This document shows, piece by piece, positions 19,425-30,223 of a DNA stretch of 64,000 nt (the first letter of the stretch is position 1; each line of letters starts with the position of its first letter). The DNA lies in assembly GCF_900239935.1 (NCBI RefSeq), contig NZ_LT965928.1, positions 3,119,520 to 3,183,519 on the forward strand, in the 5' to 3' direction. A model generated the notes under the pieces. It saw only the letters and a list, made by a program, of their open reading frames with translations, did no database searches and was not told where the DNA came from. The stretch comes from Pseudoalteromonas carrageenovora IAM 12662. GTDB lineage: Bacteria > Pseudomonadota > Gammaproteobacteria > Enterobacterales > Alteromonadaceae. The position numbers and the translations under genes were made by a program.

Positions 19425-19661
19425 TTAAACTTTTTCGCCGCGAGCACGGATTTCTGTAAGAACCGCGTCGATGCCTTTTTTATCGATAATACGCATACCT
19501 TTAGTAGTAGTGCGTAATGTTACAAAACGTTTTTCACTTTCAACCCAAAAACGGTGTGTTTGTAGGTTAGGTAGGAAACGACGTCTAGTCGCGTTTCTCG
19601 CGTGTGAACGGTGATTACCAACCGCTGGACGCTTACCTGTAACTTGACATACTTTAGACAT
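19425..19661 (-). CDS. rpmB: 50S ribosomal protein L28
   Basis: The 78-residue product begins [21 protein letters not shown] and is the length of E. coli L28. It is a small basic component of the large subunit. The gene leads the rpmB-rpmG operon. The 270 bp upstream, as far as radC, hold its promoter and nothing else recognisable. Confidence 0.96.
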   Translation of the reverse strand: MSKVCQVTGKRPAVGNHRSHARNATRRRFLPNLQTHRFWVESEKRFVTLRTTTKGMRIIDKKGIDAVLTEIRARGEKV

Positions 19662-19931
19662 GTCTATATATCTCCAATAACTTCGCTCGAGCTTAATTTA
19701 ACCTAAGGCCATGTATTTGTGCCCTAGATAAATCGAAGGGCGCTCTTTATACAGCTTTTACAGGCAAAGATCAAATACTGATCTATCCAACCAGCTCATA
19801 TGTAAATTTGATAGCGGCTAATTATAAAGATCGAATGCCCTTAGGGAAAGTAAAAACTGCATTTAAATTAAACTAATTTGCTAAAACGTCCCAAACCGCT
19901 CATTTTTAACACACTTCTTCACCAAGCAACA

Positions 19932-20606
19932 TTAAATAAGGCCTCTTTGCGCGAACGAAACACAGGTTTCACCGCCAACAATGATGTGATCAAGCACACT
20001 TATGTCGACTAATTGCAGTGCTTGTTGCAATTTATTAGTAATAAGTTTGTCTGCTTGGCTTGGTTCTGCAATTCCACTTGGGTGATTATGTGCAAAAATA
20101 ACCGCGGCTGCATTATTTTTAAGCGCAGCTTTAACTACTTCTCTTGGGTAAACACTGGCCGAATTAATTGTCCCATAAAAAAGCACCTCGTCTTTGAGTA
20201 GCCTATTTTGACTATCGAGGTATAACACCATAAAAACTTCCTGCTGCAAACCACGCATTTGAATTGTTAGGTAATCGTATACTGAATCTGGAGAATTAAA
20301 TACAGCCCCACGCTGACAGCGCTCTTGCATATAACGCTGACTTAGCTCAAGCACCGCTTGTAATTGTACATATTTGGCAGTACCAAGACCTTTTTGAGCG
20401 CAAAACTCTTCTTGGCTGGCATTAAATAAATTATGTAACGTTTGATTTTCGTTAAGCAGATGCTGAGCAAGTTCTATCACGTTCATTCCTGGCAGACCTG
20501 TGCGTAAAAATATAGCAAGTAACTCGGCATCACTTAGCGCTTTAGCCCCTTTTGCAATGAGTTTTTCGCGTGGGCGCAGTGAATTTGGTAGCGATGTTAA
20601 TTGCAT
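19932..20606 (-). CDS. radC: RadC/MPN-domain JAMM protein
   Basis: The 224-residue protein has an N-terminal helix-hairpin-helix region (LSDAELLAIFLRTG) and a C-terminal MPN/JAMM metalloprotease-like domain with HNHPSG and the downstream aspartate. Despite the old name, no proven role in repair exists for the E. coli protein. The gene sits between rpmBG and the divergent coaBC, as in many gammaproteobacteria. Confidence 0.95.
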   Translation of the reverse strand: MQLTSLPNSLRPREKLIAKGAKALSDAELLAIFLRTGLPGMNVIELAQHLLNENQTLHNLFNASQEEFCAQKGLGTAKYVQLQAVLELSQRYMQERCQRGAVFNSPDSVYDYLTIQMRGLQQEVFMVLYLDSQNRLLKDEVLFYGTINSASVYPREVVKAALKNNAAAVIFAHNHPSGIAEPSQADKLITNKLQQALQLVDISVLDHIIVGGETCVSFAQRGLI

Positions 20607-20749
20607 TATTCATCCTTGAGGAGCCAAAGTGTCTTATAACTGTAATGCAAATTTTAAAATTCGCCTGATTATTTCAAATTAAAAACTTAGCTGTACGGGT
20701 CAAGATTTGTTATTTTAGCCACAATATTAAATAAGACTGATGAACAACC

Positions 20750-21943
20750 ATGATTAACTTAACAAACAAAAAAATTGTACTTGGCATTAGCGGCGGTATT
20801 GCAGCTTACAAATGTGCAGAGCTAGTTAGGCGCTTAAAAGACGCAGGCTGTGAAGTAAAAGTAGTCATGAGCGAATCAGCTAAACATTTTATAACGCCAC
20901 TGACCATGCAAGCAGTAAGTGGAGAAATAGTGTCTGATTCATTACTTGACCCATCAGCAGAGGCTGCAATGGGGCATATTGAATTTGCAAAGTGGGCAGA
21001 CCTTATTTTGGTGGCACCTGCGACAAGCAATATTATTGCTAAAATGGCGGCAGGTATTGCAGATGACTTACTGACCACACTACTACTTGCCACCCCTGCA
21101 AAAGTAGCCGTAGCACCTGCAATGAACCAACAAATGTACGCACACCCAGCTACACAAGCAAATTTAGCCACCTTAAAAGCCCGTAACGTGCTTATTTGGG
21201 GGCCAGGTAAAGGCGAACAAGCGTGTGGCGATGTAGGCGCAGGGCGCATGCTAGAGCCTCACGAGTTAGTTGCACTTTGTACAGCTAAAGAACAGCCACA
21301 AATACTTGCAGGTAAAACAATAACAATTACTGCAGGCCCAACACGAGAGCCTCTTGATCCAGTGCGTTTTATATCAAACCATAGTTCAGGGAAAATGGGT
21401 TACGCTCTAGCACAAGCGGCTCTAGAGCTAGGTGCGCAGGTTAATTTAATTTCAGGGCCGGTAACAATTAAAGCGCCAGCTGGTGTAAATTTAATAAATA
21501 TTGAAAGTGCTGAGCAACTATTAAACGAAGCATTAAACTATGCACCGCAGTCAGACGTATTTATTGGCTGTGCAGCAGTTGCCGACTACAGAGCCGCAAA
21601 TGTTGCAGATCAAAAAATGAAAAAACAAGGTGATGAGCTCACCCTTACCCTTGTTAAAAACCCCGATATAATTGCCGCTGTTGCTGCTATTAAAAACAAC
21701 CGACCTTACACTGTAGGCTTTGCAGCCGAAACTCAAAACGTTGAAAGCTACGCTAAAAGTAAGCTTAAAAATAAAAACTTAGATATGATTTGCGCGAATG
21801 ACGTATCAAAAAGTGGCCTGGGATTTAACTCTGATCATAATGCTTTAACATTATACTGGCACGATGAAAGCGTAGAATTACCAGCAACGAGTAAAACACA
21901 AATCGCACATCAAGTGATCGAACAGCTCGCTAAACATCTATAA
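20750..21943 (+). CDS. coaBC: Bifunctional phosphopantothenoylcysteine decarboxylase/synthetase CoaBC
   Basis: The 397-residue fusion catalyses two steps of coenzyme A synthesis. The N-terminal CoaC flavoprotein domain (about 1-185) begins with [11 protein letters not shown] and holds APAMNQQMY. The C-terminal CoaB domain begins [20 protein letters not shown] and carries the KKQGDE and VGFAAET segments. The gene is divergent from radC. slmA follows about 100 bp later without the dut gene that lies between them in E. coli. Confidence 0.96.
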   Translation: MINLTNKKIVLGISGGIAAYKCAELVRRLKDAGCEVKVVMSESAKHFITPLTMQAVSGEIVSDSLLDPSAEAAMGHIEFAKWADLILVAPATSNIIAKMAAGIADDLLTTLLLATPAKVAVAPAMNQQMYAHPATQANLATLKARNVLIWGPGKGEQACGDVGAGRMLEPHELVALCTAKEQPQILAGKTITITAGPTREPLDPVRFISNHSSGKMGYALAQAALELGAQVNLISGPVTIKAPAGVNLINIESAEQLLNEALNYAPQSDVFIGCAAVADYRAANVADQKMKKQGDELTLTLVKNPDIIAAVAAIKNNRPYTVGFAAETQNVESYAKSKLKNKNLDMICANDVSKSGLGFNSDHNALTLYWHDESVELPATSKTQIAHQVIEQLAKHL

Positions 21944-22044
21944 AAATGCTGGAAACAAACTGAATAAAACATTAACATAAGCGACTCATTTGAACAAAAA
22001 ATGACTGGCCCCAGCTAAGAATAACTAATAAAAAAGGAAGGTTC

Positions 22045-22632
22045 ATGCCTGCGACAAAAAGAAGTAATCGCAAAGAGCAGATACTGCAAGCACTCGCACA
22101 AATGTTAGAAACCAGCCCAGGACAACGAATTACCACAGCAAAGCTTGCTGCTGAAGTAGGTGTTTCTGAAGCAGCGCTTTACCGTCATTTTCCTAGTAAA
22201 GCACGTATGTTTGAAGGCCTAATTGAGTTTATTGAAGACACACTTTTGTCGCGCATTAACCTTATTTTAGAAAACGAAAAAGAAAGCCAGACACGTATTT
22301 ACAACATTTTATTATTACTCCTCACCTTTGCTGAGAAAAATCCGGGGATTACTCGCATATTGACCGGCGATGCATTACAAGGTGAACAAGAGCGCCTACG
22401 TGAACGTGTACAAGGTTTGTTTGAAAAACTAGAAACTCAGTTTAAACAAGTACTACGCGAGCGAAAACTGCGCGAAGGCAAAACCTTCCAAAGCGATGAG
22501 CTTACGCTTGCTAACTTTTTGCTTGCGTACGTTGAGGGCAAAATGAATCAATTTGTACGAAGCGACTTTAAAGCAAAGCCTAGTGTACAATTTGAAAAAC
22601 AATGGCCCGAATTACAAAAAATCTGGCTTTAG
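22045..22632 (+). CDS. slmA: Nucleoid occlusion factor SlmA
   Basis: The 195-residue TetR-family DNA-binding protein blocks FtsZ assembly over the nucleoid when bound to SlmA sites. The N-terminal helix-turn-helix is visible in [20 protein letters not shown] (about residues 28-47), and the start [14 protein letters not shown] is typical (E. coli 198 residues). AAGGAAGG precedes the ATG. The coaBC-slmA adjacency supports the identity over a generic TetR regulator. Confidence 0.94.
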   Translation: MPATKRSNRKEQILQALAQMLETSPGQRITTAKLAAEVGVSEAALYRHFPSKARMFEGLIEFIEDTLLSRINLILENEKESQTRIYNILLLLLTFAEKNPGITRILTGDALQGEQERLRERVQGLFEKLETQFKQVLRERKLREGKTFQSDELTLANFLLAYVEGKMNQFVRSDFKAKPSVQFEKQWPELQKIWL

Positions 22633-22653
22633 TTTTACTCAATTAAACACAAA

Positions 22654-22675
22654 AAAACGACCTTCGGGTCGTTTT
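22654..22675 (+). terminator. Intrinsic terminator after slmA
   Basis: AAAACGACC-TTCG-GGTCGTTTT is a 9-bp stem with a stable UUCG tetraloop, 21 bp after the slmA stop. Confidence 0.88.
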
Positions 22676-22763
22676 GTCGTATTGAGCTGCCATTTATCTG
22701 ATCCGCTCGAATTGTGAGCCAAACTCGTTACAATGAAATAATGTCACAATACGAGAACCTATA

Positions 22764-25520
22764 ATGAAAAAAAAGCTCACTTTACTAAGTTCAGCACTTG
22801 TTGCTAGCTTAGCCAGCACTGGTATTTACGCAAAAGAATCACTGCAATTTAAAGATGTATTTGATTTTAAATCGGCTAAAAACACGCAGCTATCTGACGA
22901 TGGCCGTGTACTTACTTTTAGTGCAACGCCATATAGAGGTAATGCTACCGGCGAAGTTTATTCACTTCAAAAAAATAAACTTATTGCACAAATAGAACGC
23001 GGCACAAAGCCCTACATCAATAAGGCAGCAAACTGGGTAGCCTTTACTCAAGTACCTACACTCCTTGAAAAAGAAACCACTAAGAAAAAAGAAACGCTAA
23101 AAAATAACTTAATACTCGTTAATACTCAAACAGCTGAGCAGCAAAATTTTGATGATATAAAAGATTATAAATTATCTGATGACGGCACTTGGCTTGCCTA
23201 TCGCTTAAATAAAGAAGACGATGAGCCAAAGGTAGAGCAAAGCGATAATGAAGATAAAAGTGCTATAACGCCTGATAAAAAAGATAAAACCTATCCGCTC
23301 GTTATTGTTAATTTAGCCGATAAACGCAGCCACACTATAGATAACGTATTCAGCTACGCCATTAACTCTATGGGTAATCAACTACTCGTTAGCCAAAGCT
23401 ACAGCGACGGTAATGATAACCAAGTTGCACTCGTTGAGTTAAATAACTTTACTATCAGCACACTAATTGATGAGCCCGGTGTTATTGCTAATACCATAGC
23501 GTGGCACCCTACAAAAAATATTGCTGCATTTACATTGGGCAATTATATAAATGATGATACTCGCCGTCGCAATTATAGCTTGCAGCTATATAAAAATGAG
23601 CAGCTATCAACAATAGATTCACCAAATAAAGAATGGGTTATTGGTAAAACGGCATCGCTAGTGTGGTCAGAAAACGGCGAACGCTTATATTTTGAAAACC
23701 ACCCTAAGCTTGCAGTTAAAGTAAAAGCTAAAGAATACACAGATGAAGCCTCACTTTACGACTTTGACACGATTCGTGAGCATAAAGGGCTGAATGTTTG
23801 GCATAACAACGATGCACAAATAAAGCCACGCGAAGAGCAGCAGTGGAATGCAGTTAATAAAAACCGCCATTACAGTGGTGTGTATCATGTTAACTCGCAA
23901 AAAGTTGTGCAGCTTAGTAACGAAACAATGCCAGAGCTTGCACTTAACCCTGAGCGAAGTGAATCGCTACTGGGCTCATCTAATATTCCTTACTTAAAAA
24001 AAATAATGTACGGAGGCTTCTTTGCTGATTACTTTGCTGTAAATATAAGTACAGGTAAACAAACACCTATTATTAGCAACTCTCCTTTTAGGCCAAGCCT
24101 TGCACCTAGCGGTGAATTTGCAGCTTACTTTAGTGATAGCCAAATACAGCTAAAAGATTTAAAAAATAACAAAGTAACCGCGCTTACCAAAGCCATTCAG
24201 GCAACTTTTGCCGATGATAAACACGACTACCCTTCTACACAACCTGGGTATGGTTTTGCAGGTTGGATGAACGACAGCAGTAAAGTGCTCGCTTATAGCA
24301 AATATGATATTTGGGCATTTGATGTGGACACTCAACAGGCTGAGCGTTTGACCAATGGCAAGCAAAGTAATACTCAATACCGAGTTATTAAACTTGATAA
24401 AAACCAAGTCGGCTTTGAACAAAACGATACATTACTCGTATCCGCTATTAATTTACAAACAAAGCAAAGTGAAGTTGCTAAACTCGATTTAGGCTCAAAT
24501 ACAATTACCAACGTTCTTAATGGCCAGAAGCGCTTTGATATTGTAAAAAAAGCAAAACATGCCGATAAATATGTATTTACTGAGCAAAGCTACCAACAAT
24601 ACCCTGATTACTACCAAACTGATTTTAGCTTTTCAGCGCCTAAAAAGGTGACTAACTTAAACCCACAAACAGCTGGTTTTGCATGGGGCGAAAAGCCAGA
24701 GCTAATAAGCTATAAAGGCTTTGATGGCGAAGATTTACAAGGCGTGTTAATCAAACCTGCTGGCTATAAAAAAGGCGATAAAGTACCGGTTGTTGTGTAC
24801 TTTTATCGCTACATGAGCCAGCGTATGTATGATTTTCCTAAAATGGAGCTAAACCATCGCCCTAATTTCCCTATGTTTACCTCAAACGGTTACGCTGTAT
24901 TTTTACCTGATATTCGCTTTGAAATAGGCCACCCGGGTAAATCGTCAACGCAAACCATGATTAACGCCACCCAAAAATTAATAGATTTAGGTATAGCCGA
25001 CCCTGATAAAATAGGCCTACAAGGGCATTCATGGGCGGGTTATCAAAGTGCATTTATGATCACTCAAACAGATATGTTTAAAGCGGTTGTATCCGGTGCG
25101 CCAGTATCAAATATGACCAGTGCCTACAGTGGCATACGTTTAAAGTCGGGCCTTGCGCGTCAATTTCAATATGAAACAGGGCAAAGCCGTATAGGTAAAA
25201 ACTTATTTGAAGCACCCGAGCTGTACATAGAAAACTCACCAGTATTTTTTGCTGATAAAGTAAATACTCCTATTTTAATTATGTTTGGCGATAAAGACGA
25301 TGCAGTGCCTTGGCACGAAGGCGTACAGTACTACTTAGCACTAAGAAGAGCAGGTAAAGACGCTACGTTTTTACAGTATGAAGGTGAACCACATCACCTG
25401 AAAAAATTTCCTAATCAGGTCGATTTTTCAGTACGTATGATGCAGTACTTTGATCATTACTTAAAAGGCAAACCAGCTGCAAAGTGGATGAAAGAAGGCG
25501 AACCATTCATTGAAGAGTAA
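22764..25520 (+). CDS. Exported S9 family (prolyl oligopeptidase-like) peptidase
   Basis: The 918-residue product has a signal peptide (about 1-23, ending IYAKES), a long beta-propeller-like region and a C-terminal alpha/beta-hydrolase domain (about 660-905). The probable triad is S756 in GLQGHSWAGY, D845/D846 in GDKDDAVPW and H877/H878 in GEPHHLKKF. The nucleophile elbow reads GHSWAGY instead of the classic GxSxGG, a variant seen in many exported S9 proteins of marine bacteria. A role in periplasmic or extracellular oligopeptide breakdown is inferred. The N-terminal part is lysine- and aspartate-rich near residues 90-180. Confidence 0.9.
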   Translation: MKKKLTLLSSALVASLASTGIYAKESLQFKDVFDFKSAKNTQLSDDGRVLTFSATPYRGNATGEVYSLQKNKLIAQIERGTKPYINKAANWVAFTQVPTLLEKETTKKKETLKNNLILVNTQTAEQQNFDDIKDYKLSDDGTWLAYRLNKEDDEPKVEQSDNEDKSAITPDKKDKTYPLVIVNLADKRSHTIDNVFSYAINSMGNQLLVSQSYSDGNDNQVALVELNNFTISTLIDEPGVIANTIAWHPTKNIAAFTLGNYINDDTRRRNYSLQLYKNEQLSTIDSPNKEWVIGKTASLVWSENGERLYFENHPKLAVKVKAKEYTDEASLYDFDTIREHKGLNVWHNNDAQIKPREEQQWNAVNKNRHYSGVYHVNSQKVVQLSNETMPELALNPERSESLLGSSNIPYLKKIMYGGFFADYFAVNISTGKQTPIISNSPFRPSLAPSGEFAAYFSDSQIQLKDLKNNKVTALTKAIQATFADDKHDYPSTQPGYGFAGWMNDSSKVLAYSKYDIWAFDVDTQQAERLTNGKQSNTQYRVIKLDKNQVGFEQNDTLLVSAINLQTKQSEVAKLDLGSNTITNVLNGQKRFDIVKKAKHADKYVFTEQSYQQYPDYYQTDFSFSAPKKVTNLNPQTAGFAWGEKPELISYKGFDGEDLQGVLIKPAGYKKGDKVPVVVYFYRYMSQRMYDFPKMELNHRPNFPMFTSNGYAVFLPDIRFEIGHPGKSSTQTMINATQKLIDLGIADPDKIGLQGHSWAGYQSAFMITQTDMFKAVVSGAPVSNMTSAYSGIRLKSGLARQFQYETGQSRIGKNLFEAPELYIENSPVFFADKVNTPILIMFGDKDDAVPWHEGVQYYLALRRAGKDATFLQYEGEPHHLKKFPNQVDFSVRMMQYFDHYLKGKPAAKWMKEGEPFIEE

Positions 25521-25524
25521 ATAA

Positions 25525-25730
25525 TAGCAATCTGCAATAAGACTTAATCAATTTGAGAGATTAAATCTGTCGCTAACTACGTTAAAAATTTCTCATTGAC
25601 GACTGCATGGATGCAGAAGGTAGAGCGATGCAGGAGTAATTGCCGAGAACAACTAAATAACGAAATTTTTGCCTTGTTACCGACACGATTTTCTTACCTA
25701 AAATAGATCACTTAATTAAGCTGACTGGTA
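25525..25730 (-). repeat. Dispersed ~207-bp intergenic element, copy 2 (inverted)
   Basis: Read on the minus strand this copy follows the same sequence as the elements at 11489 and 37252: TTAATTAAGTGATCTA near the start, TTAGTTGTTCTCGGCAATT in the middle, TCTGCATCCATGCAGTCG, and GATTAAG near the end. It is the most divergent of the three. It starts 4 bp after the S9 peptidase stop codon. Confidence 0.8.
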
Positions 25731-25741
25731 AAAACCACACT

Positions 25742-25776
25742 AAAAAGCCGATATTGCATGAGCAATATCGGCTTTT
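25742..25776. terminator. Intrinsic terminator, twin of the one after ppaC
   Basis: AAAAGCCGATATTGC and GCAATATCGGCTTTT form a 15-bp perfect stem with TATTTT following. The sequence is almost the same as at 14171-14205. It can serve the S9 gene and possibly the opposing gene. Confidence 0.85.
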
Positions 25777-25790
25777 AATATTTTGGCAAT

Positions 25791-25818
25791 AAAAAACCGC
25801 GTACTAAACACGGCTTTT
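25791..25818 (-). terminator. Probable terminator of the DUF3718-like gene
   Basis: Read on the minus strand, AAAAGCCGTG and CGCGGTTTTTT pair (with one G-U) around TTTAGTA and end in a T-run, about 12 bp after the gene's stop. Confidence 0.65.
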
Positions 25819-25830
25819 AAAAATAGTTTA

Positions 25831-26208
25831 TTAAAGTCCTGCGCGGTCTTTAATTACAGCTATAAGGGGTGAACCAGCGTGATTGCCTTCAGCCCATGAG
25901 ATGTCTGCACCATCAGAAAGCGAGCTCTTAGATAGGTTTTTAACTATATACTCACCAGTATCAACTGCGTTACTAGCAACAGCATGGCGAAGCAAGTTAT
26001 TACCATTACACTGTACTGCATCATAAATGTTACGAATTTTTACGCGAGAGCTTTTAAGCTTACTACGTAATCGGTTTTTATCATCTGCAGCAATGTACTC
26101 ACAAATAGATACCGCTAATTGATCTTCAGCGTTTACAGGTGCTGTATACGAAAACGAACTTACAGCTACAACAGCAGTAAGTACAGCTAGCTTTGGTAAT
26201 TTAAACAT
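25831..26208 (-). CDS. Small exported protein, DUF3718-like
   Basis: The 125-residue product has a signal peptide (about 1-28, cleavage near VNAED). The mature domain holds two cysteines (in SICEYIAADDKNRLRSKLK and AVQCNGNNLLRHA) that could form a disulfide. The pattern of a charged K/R-rich helix, IRNIYD, CNG and LLR resembles the DUF3718 family of Alteromonadales, recognised by eye only. Function unknown; periplasmic location inferred. It is a single gene with its own terminator, upstream of folA on the same strand in the reverse sense. Confidence 0.75.
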   Translation of the reverse strand: MFKLPKLAVLTAVVAVSSFSYTAPVNAEDQLAVSICEYIAADDKNRLRSKLKSSRVKIRNIYDAVQCNGNNLLRHAVASNAVDTGEYIVKNLSKSSLSDGADISWAEGNHAGSPLIAVIKDRAGL

Positions 26209-26286
26209 GACAAACCCTTTATGGTACTTTTTTCTTATATCGACTGTTTAATATTGTACCAACTCACCAAAATTTACGCAATAATG

Positions 26287-26778
26287 TTAACGTTTTTTGT
26301 ATAAAGTTACGAATTTATAACTAGATTTATTCTTCTCATCAGGAAGATTTTTCACTTCTTCTTCGATATGCCAATTAGCTCTTTTATTATAATCAGGAAA
26401 CTGAGTATCCCCTTTTACATCCAAATCTATAAAGGTTAAATATAGGCGATCAGCTTTTTCTAAAAACTGTTGATAAATATTTCCACCGCCGATAATCATT
26501 ACTTCTTCAACGTCACTAACCAGCTTTAATGCAGCCTCTGGCGTAGTTACTGTTTCAATGCCTGGTGCGCTATATTCGTTATTACGCGTAATAATAATAT
26601 TTCGACGACCCGGTAAAGGACGCCCAATTGACTCAAACGTTTTACGCCCCATGATCACAGGTTTTCCCGTTGTCACTTTTTTAAAGTGCTGTAAATCAGC
26701 AGGCAAATGCCATGGCATTTTATTATCGAGGCCAATTACACGATTGTTTGCCATTGCAGCGATCATAGAAATTATCAT
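26287..26778 (-). CDS. folA: Dihydrofolate reductase
   Basis: The NADPH-dependent enzyme reduces dihydrofolate to tetrahydrofolate and is the trimethoprim target. The 163-residue chain shows ISMIAAMANNRVIGLDNKMP, the WHLPADLQHFKKVT helix with the catalytic acidic residue, GRKTFESIGRPLPGR for NADPH, and MIIGGGNIYQQFL. Size and motifs match chromosomal FolA of gammaproteobacteria (E. coli 159). Confidence 0.95.
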   Translation of the reverse strand: MIISMIAAMANNRVIGLDNKMPWHLPADLQHFKKVTTGKPVIMGRKTFESIGRPLPGRRNIIITRNNEYSAPGIETVTTPEAALKLVSDVEEVMIIGGGNIYQQFLEKADRLYLTFIDLDVKGDTQFPDYNKRANWHIEEEVKNLPDEKNKSSYKFVTLYKKR

Positions 26779-26811
26779 ATTAAATACCTAGTACTTTATT
26801 CTTAAACAAAG

Positions 26812-26836
26812 AAAAAGGAGCATAAGCTCCTTTTTA
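26812..26836. terminator. Intrinsic terminator after obgE
   Basis: AAAAAGGAGC-ATAA-GCTCCTTTTT is a short symmetric hairpin just beyond the obgE stop on the minus strand. Confidence 0.8.
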
Positions 26837-26851
26837 ATAAATTCAGTTTTA

Positions 26852-28015
<1,164 letters not shown>

Positions 28016-28049
28016 TCACTTTAGGGATTGGCTTGTTTAATAACTCTAT

Positions 28050-28089
28050 TATATACCCAAGCCAACGCAAATGCAGGCTTGGGTATATA
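28050..28089. promoter_or_regulatory. Perfect 14-bp inverted repeat in the obgE leader
   Basis: TATATACCCAAGCC and GGCTTGGGTATATA are exact reverse complements separated by 12 bp. It lies between the rpmA terminator and the obgE start, about 40 bp from the latter, and lacks a T-run of terminator type. It may be an attenuator-like leader hairpin or a small repeat element. Confidence 0.55.
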
Positions 28090-28108
28090 TTTGACTGGAC
28101 TACAAAAC

Positions 28109-28135
28109 AAAAAACCCCGCAAAGGCGGGGTTTTT
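28109..28135. terminator. Intrinsic terminator after rpmA
   Basis: AAAAACCCCGC-AAAG-GCGGGGTTTTT, symmetric with A- and T-runs, 15 bp after the rpmA stop on the minus strand. Confidence 0.88.
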
Positions 28136-28149
28136 AACTACCTTACTGA

Positions 28150-28407
28150 TTACTCAGCTACGATAGTTACGTATTTACGGTTTAAAGGACCTTTTTGTTC
28201 AAATTGAACTTTACCATCTGCTTTTGCGAAGATAGTGTGGTCTTTACCGATACCTACGTTTGCGCCAGGGTGGAAACGAGTTCCACGTTGACGAACAATG
28301 ATGCTACCCGCTAGAACTGATTCGCCACCAAAACGCTTAACACCTAGGCGTTTGCTTTCTGAATCGCGACCGTTACGAGTACTACCAGCTGCTTTTTTAT
28401 GTGCCAT
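28150..28407 (-). CDS. rpmA: 50S ribosomal protein L27
   Basis: The 85-residue product starts [20 protein letters not shown] and ends RKYVTIVAE, the length of E. coli L27. Its N-terminal tail reaches the peptidyl-transferase centre. It follows rplU by 16 bp in the same transcript. Confidence 0.97.
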   Translation of the reverse strand: MAHKKAAGSTRNGRDSESKRLGVKRFGGESVLAGSIIVRQRGTRFHPGANVGIGKDHTIFAKADGKVQFEQKGPLNRKYVTIVAE

Positions 28408-28423
28408 TTCTAAGTACCTCTAA

Positions 28424-28735
28424 TTAAGCGCTAATGCCAGTGATTTTAACTTCAGTGAACCATTGACGATGGCCCATTTGCTTACGAGAATGCTTACGGC
28501 GTCTAAATTTAACAACCTTAATCTTCTCACCGCGACCATGTGAAACAACCTCAGCTGTTACTTTACCACCGTTTACGAACGGTACACCGATCTCGATTTT
28601 CTCACCATCAGCAACTAAAAGTACTGAATCAAATTCTACTGCCGCACCAGTTTCAACGTCTAATTTTTCAAGACGAATCGTTTGACCTTCAGTCACACGA
28701 TGCTGTTTACCACCACTTTGGAAAACCGCGTACAT
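28424..28735 (-). CDS. rplU: 50S ribosomal protein L21
   Basis: The 103-residue chain begins [18 protein letters not shown], the universal L21 N-terminus, and contains [20 protein letters not shown] near the end. A longer open frame starts 12 codons upstream, but the ATG at 28735 gives exactly the family length. rplU leads the rplU-rpmA operon and is divergent from ispB. Confidence 0.97.
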   Translation of the reverse strand: MYAVFQSGGKQHRVTEGQTIRLEKLDVETGAAVEFDSVLLVADGEKIEIGVPFVNGGKVTAEVVSHGRGEKIKVVKFRRRKHSRKQMGHRQWFTEVKITGISA

Positions 28736-29157
28736 AATTAACTCCGTCTGTGCGCCCTCAAATCGACGCAACTAAAATATTCTTCGATAGGGCGCGAAGT
28801 TTACGCTAACGCGAAATAACTAGCAAGCCTATTTTGTAATTAAAATGAATAAAAAGTAGCTGCATTGAGAGCAATTCAATATTTCCCCCATTTTATATTA
28901 ATTAGGCCTTTTGCCAAGCGCTTTTTAGCCCTTGCTTAAAATTATTTTATGTAGGCAAACAACCCGTCAACAGTACAATAACTAATCGTAACTGACACTG
29001 CGATTTGGTTATCAATTAAACAGTTATCTTGGCTAATTCAGTCTAAATTAAGTACTTTAATAGTGTTTTTTCAATCAATCGTCACAAAATATCGAGCTAG
29101 TGCATTTTTTGTTGTACAATCTGCGCCGTTCACACATAAAAATTGGCTCGGAGATCA
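28736..29157. other. Divergent promoter region rplU/ispB
   Basis: About 420 bp, AT-rich, between the divergent rplU and ispB start codons. It must contain both promoters. A TTGTTG followed about 13-17 bp later by weak -10-like DNA lies close to ispB, but no firm operator, RNA gene or repeat was recognised. Confidence 0.5.
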
Positions 29158-30129
29158 ATGGATATAAAAGCTATCCAGGCGTTAATCGAAAGCGATATGA
29201 ATGACGTCAATCAACTTATACATGCGCAAATGCGCTCAGATGTGGCGTTAGTTAACCAACTAGGTTTATACATTGTAAACAGCGGTGGTAAGCGCGTGCG
29301 TCCAATGCTGGCTATATTAGCTGCCAGAGCTTTAGGCTATCAGGGCAAAGATCATATTACGCTTGCAACAATTGTTGAGTTTATTCATACCGCAACGCTA
29401 TTACACGATGACGTTGTAGATGAGTCTAACTTACGCCGAGGCACACCTACAGCAAATGCTGAATTTGGTAATGCAGCTAGCGTGCTTGTGGGTGACTTTA
29501 TTTATACTCGCTCTTTTCAGCTAATGGTTGGCCTGGGTAAAATGCAGGTTATGCAGGTCTTAGCGGATGCAACTAACATTATAGCTGAGGGCGAAGTACT
29601 GCAATTAATGAACTGCAACGATCCCGATACTACCGAAGCTAGCTACATGCAGGTTATTTATTCTAAAACAGCTAAATTATTTGAAGCGGCTACAGGCCTA
29701 GCTGCAATTATTACTGAGCAAGATAAATCAACACTTGAGGCACTTAATTTATACGGTATGCATTTAGGTACCGCTTTTCAGCTTGTTGATGACGTACTCG
29801 ATTACAATGCAGATGCTGATCAATTGGGTAAAAATATAGGTGATGATTTAGCCGAAGGTAAGCCAACTTTGCCACTTATATATGCAATGCAACATGGCAA
29901 TACACATCAAACACAATTAATTCGTGATGCTATTGAACACAGTAATGGTATGGAGCATTTAGAAGAGATTTTATCTACGCTCAAACAAACCAATGCGCTT
30001 GAGTTTACAATGCAAAAAGCAGAGCTTGAAGCCGATAAAGCGATTGCTTGCTTAGACTTTTTACCTGAATCTAAATACAAACAAGCATTAGTCAGCTTAG
30101 CCCGTATAGCCGTTGACCGGGATCACTAA
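29158..30129 (+). CDS. ispB: Octaprenyl diphosphate synthase IspB
   Basis: The trans-prenyltransferase extends FPP with isopentenyl units to make the ubiquinone side chain. The 323-residue protein has the two aspartate-rich motifs, LLHDDVVDES (about 80-89) and LVDDVLDYN (about 207-215), and the GGKRVRPML substrate site. The ATG at 29158 is preceded by CGGAG and gives the usual N-terminus; a TTG five codons earlier extends the frame. Conserved neighbour of rplU-rpmA. Chain length (C40) is inferred from the family. Confidence 0.95.
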   Translation: MDIKAIQALIESDMNDVNQLIHAQMRSDVALVNQLGLYIVNSGGKRVRPMLAILAARALGYQGKDHITLATIVEFIHTATLLHDDVVDESNLRRGTPTANAEFGNAASVLVGDFIYTRSFQLMVGLGKMQVMQVLADATNIIAEGEVLQLMNCNDPDTTEASYMQVIYSKTAKLFEAATGLAAIITEQDKSTLEALNLYGMHLGTAFQLVDDVLDYNADADQLGKNIGDDLAEGKPTLPLIYAMQHGNTHQTQLIRDAIEHSNGMEHLEEILSTLKQTNALEFTMQKAELEADKAIACLDFLPESKYKQALVSLARIAVDRDH

Positions 30130-30180
30130 CCTTAGTATGCCTCTTAATTTTGATTAAGAGTAAACAAATCTCGAGCAACA

Positions 30181-30207
30181 AAAAAGCCTGCAAATGCAGG
30201 CTTTTTT
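30181..30207. terminator. Bidirectional terminator between ispB and mdh
   Basis: AAAAAGCCTGC-AAAT-GCAGGCTTTTTT forms a strong hairpin between the convergent ispB and mdh genes, with runs suited to both strands. Confidence 0.9.
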
Positions 30208-30223
30208 AATACTCAATTGGCTA

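Noticed and set aside
20806..21249. 147-codon frame opposite coaBC
   Set aside because: It is fully contained in the conserved CoaC domain on the other strand and has no independent support.
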